Positions 24,015 through 32,321 of a DNA stretch of 45,684 bases are shown here, in pieces. The stretch lies in NCBI GenBank assembly GCA_016781845.1, contig JADDPP010000384.1, forward strand, positions 1 to 45,684, given 5' to 3'. The translations under genes were made by a program, and so were the position numbers. Position 1 is the first letter of the stretch. Each line of letters starts with the position of its first letter. The notes beneath the pieces are model-generated. The model was not told the origin of the DNA, searched no databases, and saw only the letters and a list, made by a program, of their open reading frames with translations. The DNA comes from Rubrobacter sp. GTDB lineage: Bacteria; Chloroflexota; Chloroflexia; Thermobaculales; Thermobaculaceae.

Positions 24015-25679
24015 CTAGCGGTCCTCGTTAGAGGCGAAGAGTGTGACGTGCCTGTGCGGCTCCTTGCCGGCGCTCTTGGAATCCAGGTTGTACCGCTCGG
24101 CGATCTGGTGCTGCATCCGGCGAATGGAGTGCGCCTGGGGAGTGAGCTGCACCGCTGGCGCCGCGCCGTTCATAATCCTCTGCGCCGCTTCTTCCGCCTC
24201 GTACTGCGCGGAAAGGAACGGGTCAACCGGCACGGGCACGTGAAACACGCTCGCCAGTAGGCGCTCGATATGGCTTGAGCTGTTCGTCTTGAGCACGTAC
24301 ACCGGCTTGCCATTGTCGCCCGCCTCGCGCACCGCGGGGGGCGCCTTCCGGTAGTAGTTATCCACCGTAATGATCATCTCCGCGTCGTCGAGGTTCTTGA
24401 CGATGGTGACGGGAATGCCCATCTTGATGGCCGCGTTTTCGAGCTTGTCACGGCTCACGCCGAAAGCGTACACCCTGCGCGGTCTCTGCCGGAGAGCGGG
24501 CTCCTCGCGTGCCTCCTCTCGGGTGTCCGCACGCACCTCCGGCTCGGCTGTGCGGATCCCTTGCTCCGGACGGCGTGAGGCTGGCGAGAGTTGGTCCGGA
24601 CGGCGATCCCTGTCGCGCCGGGCAGGCCTCTCCTGGGAGTACGTAGCGATCGCGCGCTCGGTACGTACCCGGCCCGCGGCGTCCCGCCAGCGTACCTCCG
24701 GCCTCACCTCGTAGCCGCGCAGTAGCGCATCCACGGTTTCCGAGACATCCTGATGCACGGCCACGCGATCGCGCTCCTGGATCTCGACGAGGATGTCGAA
24801 AGTGGGTGGGGCCTTGCGCTCGAGAATGCTCTTCTGGGTGCCCCGCCGCCGTGCCTCCTCGTCACCAAGCGTGACCGATTGTATGCCACCGATGAGGTCG
24901 GAGAGCGTCGGGTTCATCATCAGGTTGTCGAGAGAGTTGCCGTGGGCGGTGCCGATGAGCTGCACACCCCTCTCCGCGATGGTGCGAGCTGCGGCTGCCT
25001 CGAGCTCTGTGCCTATCTCGTCGATAACGATGACCTCGGGCATGTGGTTCTCCACCGCCTCGATCATCACCGCATGCTGCAACGCCGTGTTGGGCACCTG
25101 CATGCGCCGCGCCCGCCCGATAGCGGGGTGGGGGATATCGCCGTCGCCCGCGATCTCGTTGGATGTATCAACGATGATAACTCGCTTGCGGAGCTCGTCG
25201 GAGAGCACACGACCCACCTCACGCAACATGGTGGTCTTGCCCACGCCGGGACGACCGAGAATGAGTATGCTGCGACCAGACTCCACCAGATCCTGGATGA
25301 TGCTGATCGTGCCATGCACCGCGCGTCCCACGCGGCAAGTAATGCCAACCACCTCGCGCTTGCGGTTGCGGATGGCGCTTATCCGGTGGAGGGTGCGCTC
25401 GATGCCCGCGCGGTTATCATCGCCAAACTCGCCAACACGGGCGACCACGTACTGCAGATCCTCGTGCGTGACCTCATCCTCGCTCAAGGTCACCTCTCGG
25501 TCGGGGAAGCGCGCCTCGGGTTTGCGGCCCAGGTCCAGAACTATCTCCAGCAGGCCGGAAAGGCTATCAATCTCTCGCAGCGATTGCCTGAGCTGGGGCG
25601 GTAACGCCGCCATTAGAGTGTCAAGGTTGTCTGTTACAGTTTCTTCGTAAAGGTTCACTTCGTTCAGGTCTTGTGCCAC
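24015..25679 (-). CDS. R3H-domain AAA ATPase (SpoIIIAA/Ycf45-like)
   Basis: A 554-residue ATPase. The N-terminal half matches the SpoIIIAA/Ycf45-type AAA ATPase: [18 protein letters not shown] (Walker A, 142-149), [13 protein letters not shown] (Walker B about 216-221), [18 protein letters not shown] (sensor). A charged Arg/Pro/Glu-rich linker (about 360-415) leads to a domain containing [15 protein letters not shown] and [19 protein letters not shown], and then a C-terminal R3H domain ([16 protein letters not shown], last 40 residues) expected to bind single-stranded nucleic acid. GTG start with GAGGTGA upstream. These proteins are known from cyanobacteria, Chloroflexi and related groups, with no settled function. 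It lies 13 bases upstream of tmk and 7 bases from the GNAT-like gene. Confidence 0.85.
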   Translation of the reverse strand: MAQDLNEVNLYEETVTDNLDTLMAALPPQLRQSLREIDSLSGLLEIVLDLGRKPEARFPDREVTLSEDEVTHEDLQYVVARVGEFGDDNRAGIERTLHRISAIRNRKREVVGITCRVGRAVHGTISIIQDLVESGRSILILGRPGVGKTTMLREVGRVLSDELRKRVIIVDTSNEIAGDGDIPHPAIGRARRMQVPNTALQHAVMIEAVENHMPEVIVIDEIGTELEAAAARTIAERGVQLIGTAHGNSLDNLMMNPTLSDLIGGIQSVTLGDEEARRRGTQKSILERKAPPTFDILVEIQERDRVAVHQDVSETVDALLRGYEVRPEVRWRDAAGRVRTERAIATYSQERPARRDRDRRPDQLSPASRRPEQGIRTAEPEVRADTREEAREEPALRQRPRRVYAFGVSRDKLENAAIKMGIPVTIVKNLDDAEMIITVDNYYRKAPPAVREAGDNGKPVYVLKTNSSSHIERLLASVFHVPVPVDPFLSAQYEAEEAAQRIMNGAAPAVQLTPQAHSIRRMQHQIAERYNLDSKSAGKEPHRHVTLFASNEDR

Positions 25680-25686
25680 TATACAA

Positions 25687-26718
25687 TCACCTCTTTACGT
25701 AATTATACCAATCCGGGCCGGGTATCTGCGCGTGCTCCTGCCCGCCTGAGAGGTCCTGCATGGTCGCGCCGCGCCACACAGCCGCTGCCTTCTCGGTCGC
25801 CGGGATCTGCATCGGTTCGCCCGCAAACGCCAGCACAGAGGTATACAGCACGAGCCGTACCTGCTGGCGCACGGACTCGAAGCCGGAGTCGAGCAGCAGC
25901 CCCTCCAGCTCGGCCTGATGCTCGCGCACCACGCAGTAGACGGACTTTATCTGACGCCGCGCGCACAACGCTCGTACGTGCAGAATGGCCGCAGGCAGCG
26001 CATCGCGGTGTGCGGGCTCGTAGTGGAAGCTGATGGAGGCGCTCCGCTGGCCGAGCATCAGCTCGGTGTGGACCACGACGTTGCCGTCAACACGCAAGAG
26101 CCACTCCTGCCGCAACTTGCGGCGCGCCTTCCTGCTGCGTAGCCAGGAGGCAGGGGTAAGGCCCTCGGCACGCTGTACTACGACCGGCTCGGTGCGGCTG
26201 TACAGCTTCCAGACGTCCCATACGTCGTCGTTTCTGAGCGGCTCAAACCCTGGTTGGCGCTCCCCTGCGAGGGACGCTCCGGTGCTTACCAGCACGCGCT
26301 CCCGCGTGGCGATAGTGAATCCAAGCTTATGCAGGAGCCCGGCCAACTCGCTGCCCTCCTCGGGCTTCGCGACCACGCGCAGCTTGCCATCGCCGGCGGC
26401 CCGCAGGCAGGTGCGTTCCGCCAATCGCTCCCACGCTACCCATGTGCCCTGGTCATTGCTGTTGCCGAACGCACTGAGTGCGACGATGCTGGCTTCTTCG
26501 CCGCGACCCGGGGAGTCGTAGTAGCAGGCGGCAATAGGGCGCATACGGTGCGTGTACAGCAGGCAGTCAGCGCCCCCTCGAAGAGGGCCCAGGGCCGAGC
26601 GGGCAGCGAACCCCGCCGGGGAGAACTCTCGGACCACACTGTTCGGGAGGTCGAGCGAGAGCAGGTGCTGCGGGCGATTGAGGCCGGGTAGATCTATAAG
26701 CCTGGCTGGCCGGATCAA
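25687..26718 (-). CDS. Uncharacterised protein with two GNAT-like halves
   Basis: A 343-residue protein I do not recognise precisely. It appears to have two acetyltransferase-like (GNAT fold) halves. The first starts [14 protein letters not shown] and contains a beta-rich core around [20 protein letters not shown]; the second includes [25 protein letters not shown] and [20 protein letters not shown], which resemble the acetyl-CoA binding region and the terminal GNAT strand. No substrate can be inferred. TTG start with GGAGG four to five bases upstream. It ends seven bases before the R3H ATPase gene and seems to be the first gene of that operon. Confidence 0.6.
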   Translation of the reverse strand: MIRPARLIDLPGLNRPQHLLSLDLPNSVVREFSPAGFAARSALGPLRGGADCLLYTHRMRPIAACYYDSPGRGEEASIVALSAFGNSNDQGTWVAWERLAERTCLRAAGDGKLRVVAKPEEGSELAGLLHKLGFTIATRERVLVSTGASLAGERQPGFEPLRNDDVWDVWKLYSRTEPVVVQRAEGLTPASWLRSRKARRKLRQEWLLRVDGNVVVHTELMLGQRSASISFHYEPAHRDALPAAILHVRALCARRQIKSVYCVVREHQAELEGLLLDSGFESVRQQVRLVLYTSVLAFAGEPMQIPATEKAAAVWRGATMQDLSGGQEHAQIPGPDWYNYVKR

Positions 26719-26770
26719 TGCCCCTCCGTTCAGCGTCTGCGCGCTGGGGCTCTATTCCACCGACGCGTTA

Positions 26771-26800
26771 AGTGTACCCCAGGTTACGGACGCAATGCAA
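26771..26800 (-). promoter_or_regulatory. Candidate promoter for the GNAT/R3H/tmk/darA operon
   Basis: On the minus strand TTGCAT (26800-26795) and TACACT (26776-26771) are 18 bases apart; transcription would start near 26764, about 45 bases before the TTG at 26718. The -35 match is weak. Confidence 0.35.
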
Positions 26801-26848
26801 AGCACCGAGTGATAACCACAGGGCTCCCTGTCGGTGGAAGTGGACACG

Positions 26849-26880
26849 GTGCGCGGACGTTGCGTGCAACGTCTCCGCAC
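26849..26880. repeat. GACGTTGC-type palindromic element, copy 1
   Basis: Imperfect inverted repeat with 15-base arms (outer GTGCG/CGCAC and inner GACGTTGC/GCAACGTC) and a 2-base centre. The inner 18 bases are a perfect palindrome and share the core with the copy at 32254-32281. Confidence 0.7.
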
Positions 26881-27038
26881 GAGCTGGTGTGGCCGCCACG
26901 CAGTTGCCGGAAGTGGGGGGGAACTCTCCCATGCCGACTACACACGCACACGGGCGAGTACGGCAACGAGTCTAAGACGGCCCCAAGTTGGGGTTAGGGC
27001 TTGAGCAGCGTTCTCTATTGACGTCCGTCGAGAGCCCT

Positions 27039-27503
27039 TTACCTGTTGACCCTGCGCCGCCGTCGGTTTGTGGGCTCGCCCGAAGTCTGCTGCCGATTCA
27101 TTCCAAGCGTCTGCGGAGAGGGGACGTACTTCTTTCGCCTGGCCTGCTCCGCTTCCTGCGCACGCTGAAGGTGCGGATACTGAGTGTGGCGAAAGTACAG
27201 CGCATAAAATACAACCACGTACACAGCCAGCAGCATCAGGTATAGCCAGAAGCGGCGGTTGAAGAGAGCGTTCTCATGGAACATTCCACTGATCGTCAGC
27301 GCAGCCAGGCCCACCCAGAAGAGCCACTGCCCCAGCCGGTTGAGCTGCCGGGACGCTAGCGGGTTGGACCGGCGGTATCTTCCGGAGGCGTACCAGATGA
27401 TAGCGCCCGTTAGAGTGCTGATGGCGAAGAATATCAGCATCGCCAGCAGCGCCGGCTCGGCCGTCAGCGCGCCGCCCGCAACCGGGCCGAAAAGGTAGCT
27501 CAA
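27039..27503 (-). CDS. Small multi-pass membrane protein, function unknown
   Basis: A 154-residue protein with about three predicted membrane helices (residues 16-40, 58-78 and 86-106), followed by a basic tail ending in RRRRRV. Helix 1 starts in ALLAMLIFFAISTLTGAIIWY; helix 3 is LYLMLLAVYVVVFYALYF. The positive C-terminus probably stays in the cytoplasm. No family is recognised. The TTG start follows GGGATGGAGA. The gene is isolated, 160 bases downstream of sdhB. Confidence 0.65.
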   Translation of the reverse strand: MSYLFGPVAGGALTAEPALLAMLIFFAISTLTGAIIWYASGRYRRSNPLASRQLNRLGQWLFWVGLAALTISGMFHENALFNRRFWLYLMLLAVYVVVFYALYFRHTQYPHLQRAQEAEQARRKKYVPSPQTLGMNRQQTSGEPTNRRRRRVNR

Positions 27504-27663
27504 TCTCCATCCCTACTATTACACAACATCCGACTGCCACAAAGGACGCCCGCGGCGCCGTCATCGCAGGCCAGGCATCCCGCACGTACTGGTAAAGCAC
27601 AACTGTGCAGACCCTCGCTGGTGCTCAGGACGACATCAGTTGCGGGCGTCTGCCTGATACGTG

Positions 27664-28362
27664 TCACGCACGGTCGTAGAGGAGCTTGCGCTTCACTTCT
27701 TCCATCGCGTTGGTAACCTGTATACCACGCGGGCAGGCGTCCGTGCAATTGAATACCGTGCGGCAGCGCCAGACACCCTCGCGGCTGCTGATTACATCCG
27801 CACGCTCCGCCCCCGCTTTGTCCCGGCTGTCGAAGATAAATCGGTGGGCGTTCACAAGCGCCGCCGGTCCGACGAAGTCCGGGTTGCTCCAGAAGGGGGG
27901 GCAAGCAGTGGTGCAGGCGGCGCAGAGTATGCACTTCGTAGTGTCGTCGTACGCCTCGAGCTCTTCCGGGCTCTGCAGCCGCTCAGTAACGGGTGCGGGA
28001 TTGTCGTTGATGAGGTACGGTTTGACCGCCTTGTACTTCTCGAAGAACGGTTCCATGTCCACCACGAGGTCGCGCAGGACGGTGAAGCCCATCATCGGCT
28101 CTATCGTCATCTTGTTGCCGATGTCGCGCACGAGCACCTTGCACGCCAGGCGGTTACGCCCGTTGATGCGCATGGCATCCGAGCCGCACACGCCGTGCGC
28201 GCATGACCTGCGGTACGTGAGCGTGCCGTCGAGCTCCCACTTGATAGTGTTGAGCATGTCGAGCACCCTGTCCGTCGGCTCCGCCTCAACCTGGTAGGTC
28301 GAGAAGTACGGCTTCTTATCTACGGTCGGGTTGAACCTTCGTACCTTGCACTGGATCAGCAT
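27664..28362 (-). CDS. sdhB: Succinate dehydrogenase iron-sulphur subunit
   Basis: SdhB passes electrons from FAD to quinone through three Fe-S centres. The 232-residue product has the 2Fe-2S set in the N-terminal ferredoxin domain (RRSCAHGVCGSDAM and LACKVLV), the 4Fe-4S set CILCAACTTACP, and the 3Fe-4S set CRTVFNCTDACPRGI. Residues between are typical (MEPFFEKYKAVKP). ATG start. It is the last gene of sdhCDAB, 56 bases after sdhA, with a stem-loop in that gap. Confidence 0.96.
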   Translation of the reverse strand: MLIQCKVRRFNPTVDKKPYFSTYQVEAEPTDRVLDMLNTIKWELDGTLTYRRSCAHGVCGSDAMRINGRNRLACKVLVRDIGNKMTIEPMMGFTVLRDLVVDMEPFFEKYKAVKPYLINDNPAPVTERLQSPEELEAYDDTTKCILCAACTTACPPFWSNPDFVGPAALVNAHRFIFDSRDKAGAERADVISSREGVWRCRTVFNCTDACPRGIQVTNAMEEVKRKLLYDRA

Positions 28363-28376
28363 TGACTTCGCTTCCT

Positions 28377-28413
28377 AGTGATGAGGGGGCGGGGGTAGTG
28401 CTTACTCATCGCT
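28377..28413. repeat. AGTGATGAG-family inverted repeat, copy 2
   Basis: AGTGATGAG (28377-28385) pairs with CTCATCGCT (28405-28413) at eight of nine positions, with a 19-base loop. It fills the sdhA-sdhB gap and could set unequal subunit expression or be an mRNA processing site. Confidence 0.5.
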
Positions 28414-28418
28414 CAACT

Positions 28419-30149
28419 CTAATACTTCCGTTCCTTCGGCTCGAACTTCGAGAGGTCTACCGGCTTGTAGCGTATCTGCAAACCGTCGGGGGTGTCGTAG
28501 ACGAGGGTGTGGCGGAGGAAGTTCACGTCGTCGCGCGTGGGGTAATCTTCGCGGTAGTGCCCTCCCCGGCTCTCCTCGCGGGCGAGAGCTCCTGCAATGA
28601 TGCTCTCAGACAGGTCCAGAAGGTATCCCACCTCCATGGTCTCGTGCAGCTCGGAGTTGTACCAGGTCTGGCGGTCCTGCATCGCGACGTGGCGGTACTG
28701 CTCCTTGAGCTGTCGGACGGTACGCTGCGCAGCCCGCAGCTTCTCCTCCGACCGAACGACCGACACTTTGTCCATCATCTCTTCCTGCAGCGCGCTCCGG
28801 ATGCGGGCCGCGGACTCCCCCGTTTCTCGGGCAAGCAGCTGCCCCACCTGCTCGCGGGCGTACAGGTCTGGTTTCTGCGGTAGCTGCGTGAAGCCGGTCT
28901 CCTGAACGTATCGAGCCATGTGCCTGCCCGCCCGGCGTCCGAAAACGACGATGTCAACCAGGGAGTTGGTGCCGAGCCGGTTCGCGCCATGAACGGAGAC
29001 GCAGGCGCACTCACCGGCAGCGTAGAAACCGGGCAGGGGAGTGTTGTGCTCGCCCGTGATAACCCGGCCGTCAATGTCGGTGGGTATGCCGCCCATCGCG
29101 TAGTGCGCTGTCGGCTGTATCGGTATGAGCTCGCGCACCGGATCGAGGCCCAGGTACGTGCGCACGAAGTCCGCGAGGTCCGGCAACTTCTTTTCCACGA
29201 CCTCCGCGCCCAGGTGTGTGAGGTCGAGGTGGACGAAGTCGCCGCCGTTGATGCCGCGCCCCTCCCGCACCTCCTGGTAGATGAAGCGGGATACCATGTC
29301 GCGCGGCGCGAGGTCAAGCAGGGTTGGGGCGTATCGCTCCGTGAAGCGCTCGCCCTCGCTGTTCCGTAGAATGCCGCCCTCGCCGCGCGCTCCCTCGGTG
29401 AGCAGGATGCCCAGTTTGTACACTCCCGTGGGGTGGAACTGGTACAGCTCCATGTCCTCCAGGGGAATGCCGTGACGGTACGCTATGGCTACACCGTCGC
29501 CTGTGTTTGAGAGCGCGTTGCTCGTAATCTTCCACGCACGGCCAAACCCGCCCGTGGCGAAGAGGACAGCCTTCGCATGGAAGGTGTGTATCTCGCCGTC
29601 CTTGATGTTCAACGCAACGATGCCGCAGCACACGCCGTCGTTGAAGACGAGGTCCAGGAGCTGAAACTCGGAGTAGAAGTTTACCTCGTGCTTGATGCAC
29701 TGCTGGTAGAGAGTCTGCAGAATCATGTGGCCGGTGCGGTCGGCGGCGAAGCAGGAGCGGCGGACCGGCGCCTCGCCGAAGTTGCGGGTGTGACCGCCGA
29801 AGCGACGCTGCGCTATCTTTCCGTCAGGAGTGCGGCTGAACGGGAGGCCGTAGTGTTCGAGCTCGTACACGCTCTCGACCGCCTCGTGGCACATCACGTC
29901 CGCGGCGGTCTGGTCTACGAGGTAGTCGCCTCCCTTGACGGTGTCGAAGGTGTGCCACTCGGGATGGTCTTCTTCCAGGTTGCCCAAAGCAGCGCCGATG
30001 CCGCCCTGTGCCGCACCCGTGTGCGAGCGGGAGGGGTAAAGCTTGCTGATAACCGCGGTGCTGATTCCCGGAGTCTGAGCAAGCTGCAGGGCGGCCATAA
30101 GCCCCGCGCCTCCCGCGCCGACGACTATCGCGTCAAACCTGTGGTACAT
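28419..30149 (-). CDS. sdhA: Succinate dehydrogenase flavoprotein subunit
   Basis: SdhA oxidises succinate to fumarate on a covalently bound FAD. The 576-residue protein has the FAD motif VVGAGGAGLMAAL, H43 in SRSHTGAAQGG (covalent FAD His), QFHPTG, the catalytic Arg region LTEGARGEGG, HYAMGG, CVSVHGANRLGTNSL, and the C-terminal ESRGGHYREDYP. Direction (succinate oxidation rather than fumarate reduction) is inferred from context with the aerobic-type terminal oxidase. ATG start. It sits between sdhD and sdhB. Confidence 0.97.
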   Translation of the reverse strand: MYHRFDAIVVGAGGAGLMAALQLAQTPGISTAVISKLYPSRSHTGAAQGGIGAALGNLEEDHPEWHTFDTVKGGDYLVDQTAADVMCHEAVESVYELEHYGLPFSRTPDGKIAQRRFGGHTRNFGEAPVRRSCFAADRTGHMILQTLYQQCIKHEVNFYSEFQLLDLVFNDGVCCGIVALNIKDGEIHTFHAKAVLFATGGFGRAWKITSNALSNTGDGVAIAYRHGIPLEDMELYQFHPTGVYKLGILLTEGARGEGGILRNSEGERFTERYAPTLLDLAPRDMVSRFIYQEVREGRGINGGDFVHLDLTHLGAEVVEKKLPDLADFVRTYLGLDPVRELIPIQPTAHYAMGGIPTDIDGRVITGEHNTPLPGFYAAGECACVSVHGANRLGTNSLVDIVVFGRRAGRHMARYVQETGFTQLPQKPDLYAREQVGQLLARETGESAARIRSALQEEMMDKVSVVRSEEKLRAAQRTVRQLKEQYRHVAMQDRQTWYNSELHETMEVGYLLDLSESIIAGALAREESRGGHYREDYPTRDDVNFLRHTLVYDTPDGLQIRYKPVDLSKFEPKERKY

Positions 30150-30173
30150 ACTGTTCTCCGCTAGGCCCGGCGT

Positions 30174-30560
30174 CTACGTCTCGACGGGCTGGAAGGTTAG
30201 GATGACGAGCGCGCCGAGCACCGTGAAGATGAGCGCGGCGGAGTAGAGCACGGAGTGGGCGAACACGCGCCAGCCGCGCGGACGGACGTAGTCGTGGATG
30301 ATGAGCCGCATCCCGTTCACACCGTGACTCATCGCGAGCAGGAGCAGCACCAGGTCGTACGTGCGCCAGAAGGGGCGGGCATACCTGGCGGCAACGAAGG
30401 CGTAGTCCACCTGCTCTATCGGTGTGGCGATGTGCATGATGTACACGTGCCCGAGCGCGAGGAAGAGCAGGAGCACGCCGGAGATACGGAAGTAGTACCA
30501 AGACCACAGCTCGAAGTTGGTGCCGGGCCTTCTCTGGATAGCCCTCTCAGCCAGACTCAT
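30174..30560 (-). CDS. sdhD: Succinate dehydrogenase membrane anchor subunit
   Basis: A 128-residue protein with three membrane helices. WYYFRISGVLLLFLALGHVYIMH and LLLAMSHGVNGMRLIIHDYVRP place conserved His residues where SDH anchors bind haem b and quinone. Start ATG with AGGAA upstream. Together with the previous gene it forms the two-protein anchor of sdhCDAB; the C/D letter assignment is by order only. Confidence 0.88.
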   Translation of the reverse strand: MSLAERAIQRRPGTNFELWSWYYFRISGVLLLFLALGHVYIMHIATPIEQVDYAFVAARYARPFWRTYDLVLLLLAMSHGVNGMRLIIHDYVRPRGWRVFAHSVLYSAALIFTVLGALVILTFQPVET

Positions 30561-30570
30561 AACTCTATTC

Positions 30571-30936
30571 CTATCTCACCTGCAGGCCGAACACCGGCCC
30601 CAGCAGAAAGTACCCGGTCGGCAGCAGCGCCAGAAGCGTCAGCGCCATTGCGCCGTAGAACATCTGTCGCTGGTACTGGTACCCCTTCGGCCAGAAGTCA
30701 ATCATGAGTATGCGTACGCCGTTGAACGAGTGGTAGAGCACCGCAGCGATAAGCAGGAACTGCAGGAAGCGGAAGATAGTCCACTCGTGATAGATGCGGG
30801 TGACCGCATTGTAAACCTCGGGTCCCCAACCGATGAGCGCGGTGTCCACTATGTGGATGAACAGGAAGAGCAGGACACCTATGCCGCTCATGCGGTGGAA
30901 GATCCAACTCCACATACCCTCGCGGCCCCGGTACAT
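30571..30936 (-). CDS. sdhC: Succinate dehydrogenase cytochrome b subunit
   Basis: A 121-residue three-helix anchor subunit, first in the sdhCDAB operon. Hallmarks are SWIFHRMSGIGVLLFLFIHIVD (the SdhC signature with a haem-type His), YHSFNGVRILMIDFW and the last helix LTLLALLPTGYFLLG. ATG start. It ends 10 bases before sdhD. The leader is about 70 bases from the promoter below. Confidence 0.88.
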   Translation of the reverse strand: MYRGREGMWSWIFHRMSGIGVLLFLFIHIVDTALIGWGPEVYNAVTRIYHEWTIFRFLQFLLIAAVLYHSFNGVRILMIDFWPKGYQYQRQMFYGAMALTLLALLPTGYFLLGPVFGLQVR

Positions 30937-31013
30937 GCGGTCCCCTCTCTGATGAGTGCTGCGTAGTGAGTGGCCCGTCGCACGCCGGATGCGGCGCGAA
31001 CTTCACTACATTC

Positions 31014-31042
31014 ATTATAGATAAGCCGGTGACGGGCTACAA
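31014..31042 (-). promoter_or_regulatory. Sigma-70 type promoter for sdhCDAB
   Basis: On the minus strand TTGTAG (31042-31037) and a perfect TATAAT (31019-31014) are 17 bases apart. The TAG of the -35 box is the stop codon of icd. Transcription would begin near 31007. Confidence 0.65.
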
Positions 31043-32134
31043 TGCGACGGGTGATCCCTGCAGCCGTTCGATGAGCTTGTCCGCTACCTCGCTCGTGCCG
31101 AGGGCGCGGTGACGCTCGGAGACGGGAAGCAGGTCGTACGTAACGTTCTTACCCTCGGCGATTGTCTCGGAGAGCGCGCGGTCCAGCCTGTCCGCGGCCT
31201 CCGTCTCGCCCAGGTGCCGGAGCATCAGCACGCCCGAGAACATCATCGCCATCGGGTTCGCCCGGTTCTGTCCGGTGTACTTCGGGGCGCTGCCGTGGAT
31301 AGGCTCGAAGAGCGCGGTGTCCTCTCCGTAGTTCGCGCCTGGTGCGATGCCGAGGCCGCCCACAAGACCCGCGCACAGATCGGACACTATGTCGCCGTAC
31401 AGGTTAGGGCACACCAGGACATCGTACAGCTCCGGCTTCTGGACGAGCTGCATCATCATGTTGTCCACGATCACGTCGTTGAACTCGATGTCCGGGTACT
31501 CGGTGGCTACCGAGCGCGCCACCTCCAGGAAGAGGCCGTCCGCGTGCTTCATGATGTTTGCCTTGTGGACGGCCGATACCTTTCTTCGCCCGTGGCTGCG
31601 CGCGTACTCGAACGCGAAGCGGACTATGCGCTCGGACGCCTCGGGGGAGATGAACTTGATGGCGAGCGCGCTGCTGGGCGGTACGCGGCTGCCTTCGAGC
31701 TGCTCGATCTGACGTATCATCTGCTGCGTGTTCTCCGCCCCACGCGCGAACTCGATGCCGCTGTACAGGTCCTCCGTGTTCTCTCGGACCACCACGACGT
31801 CCACGTTCTCATACCGGGACTGCACGCCCTTGTACGTCTTGCAGGGACGCAGGCAGGCGTACAGATTCAGCTCCTTACGCAGCCCCACGTTCACGCTGCG
31901 GAAACCCGTGCCGACCGGCGTTGTAATGGGCCCTTTGATAGCCACCTTGTTGCTGCGGATGCTGTCGAGCACCTGCTGAGGAAGGGGCGTGCCGGTCTTC
32001 TCTATCTGGTCCGCGCCGGCCTGCTGCACGTCCCACTCGAACGCGACGCCGGTAGCGTCGAGCACCCGACGCGTCGCATCCGCGAGCTCCGGCCCTATGC
32101 CGTCCCCACGAATGAGTGTTACTTTGTAAGTCAT
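31037..32134 (-). CDS. icd: Isocitrate dehydrogenase
   Basis: Oxidative decarboxylation of isocitrate to 2-oxoglutarate. The 365-residue protein has [18 protein letters not shown], the isocitrate loop [52 protein letters not shown] and [20 protein letters not shown]-x-N-V/L-R-K with LYACLRP separates it from isopropylmalate dehydrogenase. Cofactor: [15 protein letters not shown] keeps Lys and Tyr that select NADP in E. coli IDH, and VTYD keeps another, whereas the Arg of the E. coli set is Pro here. NADP use is thus likely but not certain. ATG start with GGAGG ten bases upstream. It lies directly upstream of sdhCDAB. Confidence 0.92.
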   Translation of the reverse strand: MTYKVTLIRGDGIGPELADATRRVLDATGVAFEWDVQQAGADQIEKTGTPLPQQVLDSIRSNKVAIKGPITTPVGTGFRSVNVGLRKELNLYACLRPCKTYKGVQSRYENVDVVVVRENTEDLYSGIEFARGAENTQQMIRQIEQLEGSRVPPSSALAIKFISPEASERIVRFAFEYARSHGRRKVSAVHKANIMKHADGLFLEVARSVATEYPDIEFNDVIVDNMMMQLVQKPELYDVLVCPNLYGDIVSDLCAGLVGGLGIAPGANYGEDTALFEPIHGSAPKYTGQNRANPMAMMFSGVLMLRHLGETEAADRLDRALSETIAEGKNVTYDLLPVSERHRALGTSEVADKLIERLQGSPVAL

Positions 32135-32193
32135 GGGCGTGCAACCTCCTCGACGTTAGTCAGTTTAGAACGAAGTCAGGCGTAACAGGCACG

Positions 32194-32199
32194 ATTGTA
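32194..32199 (-). promoter_or_regulatory. -10 element for icd
   Basis: TACAAT on the minus strand, 60 bases upstream of the icd ATG. No convincing -35 at 16-18 bases, so this is a weak call. Confidence 0.35.
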
Positions 32200-32253
32200 C
32201 GCGAGTTCGCGCGGGGGCGCTAGACGACTCCGCCATCAGGGCAACACGGACTG

Positions 32254-32281
32254 GTAGAGACGTTGCACGCAACGTCTCTAC
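32254..32281. repeat. GACGTTGC-type palindromic element, copy 2
   Basis: A perfect inverted repeat: arm GTAGAGACGTTGC (32254-32266), 2-base centre, and its exact complement to 32281. It lies 41 bases 3' of the NtrC-type gene. Elements with near-identical arms are, from memory, common in cyanobacterial and other genomes. Confidence 0.8.
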
Positions 32282-32321
32282 AGACGCGGCCTTTCTGGCT
32301 TGAGCCGGTCAGGTGCTGGTC

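Larger units (their letters stand above)
26719..27038. other. Intergenic region without genes
   Basis: No coding sequence can be supported here. It contains a candidate minus-strand promoter (26771-26800), a palindromic repeat (26849-26880) and a second short palindrome CCCCAAGTTGGGG at 26981-26993. The last lies 46 bases after the stop of the membrane protein gene at 27039 and might help end transcription, though no U-tract follows. Confidence 0.5.

Noticed and set aside
31037-32134. 3-isopropylmalate dehydrogenase
   Set aside because: The substrate loop [18 protein letters not shown] is of the isocitrate dehydrogenase type, and it is next to sdh genes.
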